Positions 58,407-64,000 of a stretch of 64,000 nucleotides of DNA are shown here, one piece after another. A model generated the notes under the pieces. It was given only the letters and a program-made list of their open reading frames with translations, searched no databases and was not told the DNA's origin. Location of the stretch: assembly GCA_963815445.1 (NCBI GenBank), contig CAWFGV010000011.1:248001-312000 (forward strand), given 5' to 3'. The position numbers and the translations under genes were made by a program. Numbering within the stretch: position 1 is the first letter of the stretch; each line of letters opens with the position of its first letter. The stretch comes from JANLYC01 sp963815445. GTDB lineage: Bacteria > Actinomycetota > Actinomycetes > Propionibacteriales > Nocardioidaceae.

Positions 58407-60335
58407 TCAGACCACGACCTTCACAGCTTGCTTGAGCCAGATGATGCCGACCGTCATGAGCACGCACGCGGTGGCGATCATGCCCCACCCGATGGACGTG
58501 TGGATCATGGGAGCCAGGTACGTCGGACGGGCCAGCGCGAGGTAGGCCACGAAGAACGGTGGCAGACCGCCGAGGATGAACGCGCTGAGGCGACCCTCGG
58601 CGCTGAGCACTGACACCTGCCGCCGCAGATACTCGCGCTCGCGAAGTGTCGCCGCGACCGTGAGCAACAGCTCGGCCAGGTTGCCGCCGACTTCGCGCTG
58701 GATGCGGATGGCCATGACCACCCATTTGAAGTCGAGGCTGCCCATCCGGTCAGCGACTGACTCGAGCGAGTCCTCGATCTCCACACCCAGCCGCTGCTCG
58801 ACGATCGCATGGCGGAACTCGCCGGAGACAGGCTCGGAGCCCTCCTGCACCACGGTGTCGATGGCCTGAGGTAGCGACAATCCGGCTTGCAGTGCACCCG
58901 CGAGGATTTGCAGCGTCGGTGCGAGTCCGGTTTGGAAGGCCTTGATCCGGCGAGACTCCTTGAGCGAGAGGTACACCCACGGCATCACGAGGCCGGCGAT
59001 GGCCACGACCACCATGAAGATCCAGTTGCCGTTGGTCAGCATGACGCTCACCAGAGAGGCGCCCACAAAGATGCCGGCATGCACGAGCAGCCACTCAGAG
59101 GCCTTGAGGTTGAGACCAGCACGTTCGAGCTTCTTGGCGAGGGAAGCCTCGAAGTCGCGCTGCTCCATGATCCGGTCGGCGATCGCGACAGCCGAGTCCT
59201 TGAGCTGCTGAGCGCCCTGCTCGCTACCCTTCTTGCGGTCCGAGCGCTTCATCCCGTGGACGGTGTACAGCGACAGCTGCTGCTGCATCGGGGTGGCCGC
59301 CGCCGGCGTGAGCCGCGTCATGCCGAACCCGAGAAGAACCGCCAGGCCGAGGAACAGCAGTCCGACGCCGCCGATCAGCACGGGCCGGGACACGCTCGGG
59401 AGGCTGGACTCGGACGTGGCGTAGGACGGCTCGGCCGACGTCGCCTTGCCGGCCGCCAACGAGACATAGGTGCCATCGGTCACGGTCTGGCCGCCCGCGT
59501 CGATAGCGACCTGAAGCGTTCCGGAGCTCGCCGTGGCCGGCGCATCGAAGGAGATGACCAGCTGCTGGGCGAGGTCGGTCGCTTGACTGGTGAAGAGCTG
59601 CTTGAGCTCAGCGAGGCTCGACGTCGCCGTGACCGTGCCTTGAGTCGCATCGGCGACCTGCTGCAGCGGCGAGTCGGCCGCGACCTCCTGGCCGAGTGCG
59701 ATGGCGTCGATCCGGACGTCGGAGCTCGTCGCCGCCGCGACGACGGTCGACAAGGGCGTCTTCGTCGTGTCACGGCCGTCGGAGAGGAGCAGCACGTTGC
59801 GCTGTCCGTCTGTGCCTGCCGCGTCGATGGCCTGCAGCAGTCCGTCGTACAGGTGCGTGGCGCGGGTCAAGCTCAGGCCCGCGACGGCCTGGTCGAGCGA
59901 TGCCTTGTCCTGCGTGGGAGTCTGCACGGTCTCGACCTTGCTCGCGAAGGTCACGATCCCGATGTAGACGTCACTGGGGGCCTGGTCGATGTACGCCGTC
60001 GCGGCATCGCGGGCGGCCGTGAACGCGGCGCCCTTCATGCTCTCGCTGACGTCGATGGCCAGCACGGCGGTGCGCCTGACCGTGTTGGCCGAGCTGCTGG
60101 CGGGCCTGGCGGTGGCGTCGAGCTGCTGGCCGGCCAAGGTGACCGTGACCGAGCTGAGGTCCGGGCTCACGTCATCGGGCACCCCGGGAAGCGAGTACAG
60201 CACGTTCACGGTCGAGCCCTTGGTGGACACGTCGTCGATTCGGCCTGTGTCGTCGGCGAAGGCCATGCCGGCGGGGAGGGCCACGATCAGCCCGGCAGTG
60301 AACACCGTGCTGCAGGCCCGCAGCACGGCCCTCAT
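58407..60335 (-). CDS. VWA domain-TadB fusion protein
   Basis: 642 residues. A signal peptide (1-28, ending GMAFAD) is followed by a short beta region and a von Willebrand A domain (about 88-265) with an intact metal-adhesion site: Asp95, Ser97 and Ser99 in DVSES, Thr160 and Asp186. A membrane helix at 317-339 leads to cytoplasmic TadB with its T2SSF domain (about 480-605) and three more helices. TadB normally lacks any extracellular domain of this kind. The VWA part would face outward beside the pilus base. It overlaps cpaF in ATGA. Confidence 0.92.
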   Translation of the reverse strand: MRAVLRACSTVFTAGLIVALPAGMAFADDTGRIDDVSTKGSTVNVLYSLPGVPDDVSPDLSSVTVTLAGQQLDATARPASSSANTVRRTAVLAIDVSESMKGAAFTAARDAATAYIDQAPSDVYIGIVTFASKVETVQTPTQDKASLDQAVAGLSLTRATHLYDGLLQAIDAAGTDGQRNVLLLSDGRDTTKTPLSTVVAAATSSDVRIDAIALGQEVAADSPLQQVADATQGTVTATSSLAELKQLFTSQATDLAQQLVISFDAPATASSGTLQVAIDAGGQTVTDGTYVSLAAGKATSAEPSYATSESSLPSVSRPVLIGGVGLLFLGLAVLLGFGMTRLTPAAATPMQQQLSLYTVHGMKRSDRKKGSEQGAQQLKDSAVAIADRIMEQRDFEASLAKKLERAGLNLKASEWLLVHAGIFVGASLVSVMLTNGNWIFMVVVAIAGLVMPWVYLSLKESRRIKAFQTGLAPTLQILAGALQAGLSLPQAIDTVVQEGSEPVSGEFRHAIVEQRLGVEIEDSLESVADRMGSLDFKWVVMAIRIQREVGGNLAELLLTVAATLREREYLRRQVSVLSAEGRLSAFILGGLPPFFVAYLALARPTYLAPMIHTSIGWGMIATACVLMTVGIIWLKQAVKVVV

Positions 60336-61723
60336 CGAACTGGTCCGTCGAGCATGAAGAGGCGCGGGTCGATCGTGACGCCGTGATGAGCCACCTTCTC
60401 GGTGAACTTCGGCCGCAGTCCCTTGGAGCGGAGCGAACCCTTGGTCTTGCCGTTCTCGTCCCAGCCCTGGCTGTAGTCGAAGGCGAAGAGATCCTGCAAC
60501 GTGATGATGTCGCCTTCCATACCGGCGACCTCGGTCACGTACGTGATCCGGCGGCTGCCGTCCTTGAGGCGGGTCTGCTGGACGATGAGGTCGACCGCGC
60601 TGGCCACCTGCTCCCGGATGGCCCTGATCGGCAGGTCCATGCCGGCCATCAGCACCATCGTCTCGAGACGCGCCAACGCGTCGCGGGGCGTGTTCGCGTG
60701 CAGAGTGGAGATCGACCCGTCGTGGCCGGTGTTCATCGCCTGGAGCATGTCGAGCGCGGCGGCGTCGCGGATCTCACCGACGACGATGCGGTCGGGACGC
60801 ATACGCAGCGAGTTACGGACCAGGTCGCGGATCTTGACCTCGCCCTTGCCCTCGATGTTGGGCGGGCGGGACTCCAGGCGCAGCACGTGGTCCTGGTGCA
60901 GTCGGAGCTCGGCGGCGTCCTCGATGGTGACGATGCGCTCGTCTGCCGGGATGAACGACGACAACACGTTGAGCGTCGTGGTCTTACCGGCGCCGGTACC
61001 ACCGGACACGAGGATGTTCAGCCGCCCCTTGACGCAGTCACGCAGCATGTCGGCAACCGCCGGGGTGAGAGTGCCGAAGACCACGAGGTCGTCGACCGTG
61101 TAGGGGTCGGCAGAGAACTTACGAATGGTGAGCATCGAGCCGTCGAGCGCCAGCGGCGGCACCACGGCGTTGACACGGCTGCCGTCAGGAAGACGGGCGT
61201 CACACATCGGGCTCGACTCGTCGATACGGCGACCGACCTTGGCCACGATCTTCTCGATCGTGCGGCGCAGGTGCGCCTCGTCGTTGAACCGGCCGTCGAC
61301 TCGCTGCAGCTTGCCGCCCTTCTCGATCCAGATGTCGAAGGGGCCGTTGACCATGACCTCGGTGGTGTCTGAGTCTCGGAGGAACGGCTCGATGGGGCCG
61401 TACCCGAGGATGTCGTCGGCGATCTCCTGGGCGATGCGGACGCGGTCGCTCATCGTGAGCGGGGTGTCCTCGCCGGCGATCACCTCTTGGAGGGTGGCGC
61501 GCACCTGTTGTTCGAGCTCACCTTGTGACTTGTTCGCGTCGTAGAGCTTGGGACCGATCGTCGACACCAAGCGCTGGTGAACGGTGCGCTTGACGTCGGC
61601 AAAGGGGTCCTCGCTGGAGTGGCTCCGCTCCCGCTGTCCGTTCGCAGCGGTGCCGGCCGGGGTCGCTGCTGCTGTGCTTCCTCGGTCGAGCTGGGCCTGG
61701 GCAAGACGATCGGCGAGGCTCAC
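60332..61723 (-). CDS. cpaF: Tad pilus secretion ATPase (CpaF/TadA)
   Basis: 463 residues from GTG at 61723, overlapping the cpaE stop in GTGA. A Ser/Thr/Ala-rich N-terminus precedes the helical N-domain and the secretion ATPase core, with Walker A GGTGAGKTT at 241-249, the Asp-box and the SHIST-like GSISTLHANTPRDAL. It powers pilus assembly as a hexamer at the cytoplasmic face of TadB/TadC. Confidence 0.96.
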   Translation of the reverse strand: MSLADRLAQAQLDRGSTAAATPAGTAANGQRERSHSSEDPFADVKRTVHQRLVSTIGPKLYDANKSQGELEQQVRATLQEVIAGEDTPLTMSDRVRIAQEIADDILGYGPIEPFLRDSDTTEVMVNGPFDIWIEKGGKLQRVDGRFNDEAHLRRTIEKIVAKVGRRIDESSPMCDARLPDGSRVNAVVPPLALDGSMLTIRKFSADPYTVDDLVVFGTLTPAVADMLRDCVKGRLNILVSGGTGAGKTTTLNVLSSFIPADERIVTIEDAAELRLHQDHVLRLESRPPNIEGKGEVKIRDLVRNSLRMRPDRIVVGEIRDAAALDMLQAMNTGHDGSISTLHANTPRDALARLETMVLMAGMDLPIRAIREQVASAVDLIVQQTRLKDGSRRITYVTEVAGMEGDIITLQDLFAFDYSQGWDENGKTKGSLRSKGLRPKFTEKVAHHGVTIDPRLFMLDGPVR

Positions 61724-62925
61724 TTGGATGCCTTCCTTCGAAGCAGACCGCCGCGCTTGGCTTCGGGGGTGACCTCAGCCTCCTGCTCGGTACTGGTAGC
61801 TGTGGATGCCGACGACATGCACTCGGCGGCAAACTTCTTGATGACTTGCGACACGCTGTGCCGCGGGTTCTCGAGGACGATCGGACGACCCTGGTTGGTG
61901 CAGGTCGGGACGTCGTTGGACTGCGGGATCGAAGCAGCGATCTTCAGGTCGAGTGTCTTTTCGACCTCGGCTGGAGTCAGGCCGACCTTCATGTCGGCCC
62001 GGTTCAGGACGAAGCGCCACTTCTCGCGGGGATGGTTGAGCAGCCCGAGCGTCTCGGCCGTGATCTTGAGGCTCTTCAGGGCTGGCACGTCGAGGGTGCC
62101 GACCAGCACGATGAGGTCCGACTCGTCGAACGCCTGGAGCACTGCATCGTCGAAGGCGGGCGGTGTGTCGATGACGACCACGTCGAAGCAGGTCTTGAGC
62201 ACTCGAAGGATCTGGCCGATCGTCTCGCCCTTGAGGCGGTCCTTTGCCTCGGGCTGCACAGGCGCCGCCAGTACCTTGAGCCCTGGCGAGTGCTCCGTGA
62301 GAAGCGCCTCGACCACGGAAGGGTCGAGCCTGCGGTCGATCCCGGCCGCGTCGGCGATGGTGTGCACCGGAAACAGCTGCATCACGATCGACACGTCGCC
62401 GAACGCGAGGTCGAGGTCGACGATGCAGACGTTGCGCTTCCCGCCGTCGGCGAGAGCGGCGGCCAGGTTGGTCGACACAGTGGTCTTTCCGACCCCGCCC
62501 TTCGCCGAGAACACCGTGATCAGCTTGCCCTGCGGCCCGCTCGATTCGGCCGCGTGGCCGTCGTCGTTGGTCAGCGCGACGTGCAGGGAGTAGACCCGTG
62601 AAACGGCCTCGGCCAGTCCGGTGAGGTCGCGTTCTTCGACGACCTCGCGCATACCGGCACGCAATGCTTCGGCGAGCACCGTCGTGTCCACACGGCGGCG
62701 GACCAGGATGACGCCCAGCGCGGGCTTGGTGACCCGAAGGGTGTCAGCCAGGGCGACGCCGGCCGCAAGGTCCACGGACGAGCCCAGGATCACGGCGTAC
62801 TCACCCGGATGGGTGTCGAGGTGCCGACGCACCTGCTCGAGACCTGGGACTACGGTCGTGTTGCCTCCGACGGCCGCGGTCAGTGCCTCGGCCGTGCCGG
62901 AGTCCAGCTCTACGATGACGGTCAT
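61720..62925 (-). CDS. cpaE: CpaE/TadZ-like ATPase (MinD superfamily)
   Basis: 401 residues. The first 115 residues form a divergent receiver-like domain (EYAVILGSSVDLAAGVALAD) without the usual Asp arrangement. The deviant Walker A KGGVGKT lies at 142-148, followed by DLDLAFGDVSIVMQLF and VIDTPPAFDDAVLQAFDESD. In other bacteria, CpaE/TadZ places the Tad machine at a cell site. A Lys/Arg-rich C-terminus ends RGGLLRRKASK. Confidence 0.93.
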   Translation of the reverse strand: MTVIVELDSGTAEALTAAVGGNTTVVPGLEQVRRHLDTHPGEYAVILGSSVDLAAGVALADTLRVTKPALGVILVRRRVDTTVLAEALRAGMREVVEERDLTGLAEAVSRVYSLHVALTNDDGHAAESSGPQGKLITVFSAKGGVGKTTVSTNLAAALADGGKRNVCIVDLDLAFGDVSIVMQLFPVHTIADAAGIDRRLDPSVVEALLTEHSPGLKVLAAPVQPEAKDRLKGETIGQILRVLKTCFDVVVIDTPPAFDDAVLQAFDESDLIVLVGTLDVPALKSLKITAETLGLLNHPREKWRFVLNRADMKVGLTPAEVEKTLDLKIAASIPQSNDVPTCTNQGRPIVLENPRHSVSQVIKKFAAECMSSASTATSTEQEAEVTPEAKRGGLLRRKASK

Positions 62926-62934
62926 GGCCTGCCC

Positions 62935-63696
62935 TTAGCTGCTGAAGAGGTTTGAGGACGAAACGCCCGGACCCGAGCGCACTCGCGACTTGTCGTTCAG
63001 GAGTCCGAGCGTGAGGGTTCCGTTCGACTTGGCGAAGATGACCCGCTCTGCTTGGTCCTGGGTCAGCGCAAGCGTGAGAATGGTCGACGGGATCTGCTCG
63101 GTGGTCTGTGCGCCGGAGGGGTCCGTCGTCGTGGTGTTGAGGATCGTGGTCGTACCGACACCGATGACCTCGACCTCGGGCAGCAGGACTCGCGTGAACT
63201 GCCCGACAGTGCTCGACCCCGAGGTCGAGCCGGATGCCGTGCTGGTGTCGGCGGAGTTGAAGATCGCCACCTTAGAGCCGGGAACCACGAAGCCGGCGAC
63301 GCGGTTGGGGTCGTCGAGCTGGATCGAGATCGCCATGGTCCCGTCCGGGATCGTCAAAGTCTGACGTGAGCCTGGGACGCCGAAGCGGCCGGGCAGGATC
63401 TGCTCCCCTGGGTAGATCGTGGTGAGCGCGATCTCACCGGCGAGTGAGTCGGTGCTCGTCAACGCACCCGGAAGCACGTTGGCCCGCGGGATGTCGACGA
63501 GGTCGAGCTTGCCGGCTGACTGAGCCGCCTCGATGGTTTCGCCGGACTCGATCTGGCTCGTGGCGGAGAGCACCTTGACAGGCTGCTGGTCGGCGACGGC
63601 CCGGTCGTTGATCCCCTGGACGTACAGGAAGACCAGGGTGGCGCCGAGCGCAGCAATGACGATGGCGACGATGAGCAATACGGATCTGCGTCCCAT
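62935..63696 (-). CDS. cpaB: Flp pilus assembly protein CpaB
   Basis: 253 residues starting MGRRSVLLIVAIVIAALGATL. A single N-terminal membrane helix (about 5-26) anchors the chain, and a SAF domain (about 40-110: VKVLSATSQIESGETI, LAGEIALTTIYPGEQI) is followed by the RcpC-like domain. A Ser/Thr-rich loop lies near 150-160. It stabilises the pilus channel in diderms; in this monoderm-type cell wall its exact role is unclear. It is the first gene of the leftward tad operon. Confidence 0.93.
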   Translation of the reverse strand: MGRRSVLLIVAIVIAALGATLVFLYVQGINDRAVADQQPVKVLSATSQIESGETIEAAQSAGKLDLVDIPRANVLPGALTSTDSLAGEIALTTIYPGEQILPGRFGVPGSRQTLTIPDGTMAISIQLDDPNRVAGFVVPGSKVAIFNSADTSTASGSTSGSSTVGQFTRVLLPEVEVIGVGTTTILNTTTTDPSGAQTTEQIPSTILTLALTQDQAERVIFAKSNGTLTLGLLNDKSRVRSGPGVSSSNLFSS

Positions 63697-64000
63697 GATT
63701 TCCCTTTACGGCCGATTCAACGCGTGGATTGAAAGGTGGCTAGTGATGGTGCGATGGAGTGCTGCTTGGTCGTGGTGTCAGCTGGTGCTAGTGGTGCAGA
63801 TGGAGCAGTTGTGCCGTTGGACACGCTGGGTCTTCGTGCTGGAAGGCCCGTCTAGCAAGGTAATCTCCGGCTCCAGGCTCGGTGAGGCCTTTGGCTGATC
63901 CGCCGATGCAAACGGACCGTCCGTCGGTCCGAAATGGGCCGTTCGGATGAGGGTGAAATCGCCGCGAAACTACTAAATCGTATCACTCAGTGCGCATGTC
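63697..64000. other. Gene-free leader upstream of cpaB to the window edge
   Basis: This stretch holds a TGG/GTG-rich part (63740-63840), an inverted repeat CGGACC-GTCCGT-GGTCCG at about 63913-63931, an AT-rich patch CTACTAAATCGTATCA near 63970 and TCACTCAGTG at 63983-63992. The last decamer also occurs on the minus strand upstream of the tad histidine kinase. It is probably the promoter region of the tad operon. I see no convincing gene. Confidence 0.5.

Noticed and set aside
63748..63898. Trp-rich short plus-strand peptide upstream of cpaB
   Set aside because: No ribosome binding site, no recognisable family and an odd composition arising from the TGG-rich tract.

Overview
The window is GC-rich chromosomal DNA from an actinobacterium. 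Gene content suggests the Propionibacteriales, most likely a Nocardioidaceae-type genome (Nocardioides/Aeromicrobium-like). The genus is an inference; no rRNA is present to settle it. Genes are dense, GTG starts are common, and many neighbours overlap by ATGA or GTGA, which suggests translational coupling. I saw no tRNA, rRNA, CRISPR array, transposase or prophage gene.

Most of the window follows an old actinobacterial backbone. From memory of Mycobacterium tuberculosis, it resembles the Rv2188c-Rv2206 block: a DUF3043 membrane protein, glycerate kinase, an ErpA/HesB iron-sulfur protein, a PfkB (adenosine-kinase-like) kinase, cytochrome oxidase ctaC/ctaD/ctaF, the cytochrome bc1 genes qcrCAB with ctaE, trpD, a DEDDh-GIY-YIG nuclease, an NlpC/P60 hydrolase and a PimB-type mannosyltransferase. 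Lineage-specific cassettes are inserted into this frame.

Layout. 1-460: start of an exported protein behind a cobalamin riboswitch. 461-2405: a small protein, an aldo/keto reductase and DUF3043. 2614-5251: a four-gene Psp envelope-stress cassette (pspA, pspAA, htpX, pspAB). 5364-9679: nadA, SDR and GNAT genes. 9935-17380: VanW protein, glycerate kinase, erpA, PfkB kinase, SDR and a TusA/cysteine desulfurase pair. 17485-27756: the aerobic respiratory chain with an L,D-transpeptidase and a CtaG-like assembly factor. 27832-36622: pseudo-receiver, trpD, small regulators, an S9 peptidase and the nuclease fusion. 36677-41781: a five-gene glycan operon whose genes all overlap. 42001-43580: zinc-ribbon and NYN proteins. 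43587-47649: two divergent tadE/tadG pairs, one with a frameshift. 47698-53622: MOSC protein, Cys-rich protein, NlpC/P60, two metalloproteases and PimB. 53708-63696: a complete-looking Tad/Flp pilus cluster with three pilins, a two-component system, tadC, a von Willebrand A-TadB fusion, the cpaF ATPase, cpaE and cpaB. No prepilin peptidase lies in the window.

The most unusual items are: (i) the secreted VWA domain fused to TadB; (ii) two Flp pilin genes that encode identical proteins from non-identical DNA and share a 5' leader hairpin; (iii) a CACT-N-AGTG motif at three places around the tad genes, plus a 20-bp palindrome between the divergent tadE genes; (iv) a family of about 45-52 bp intergenic palindromes in three copies; and (v) the cobalamin riboswitch at the left edge. 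All functions are inferred from sequence reading alone.
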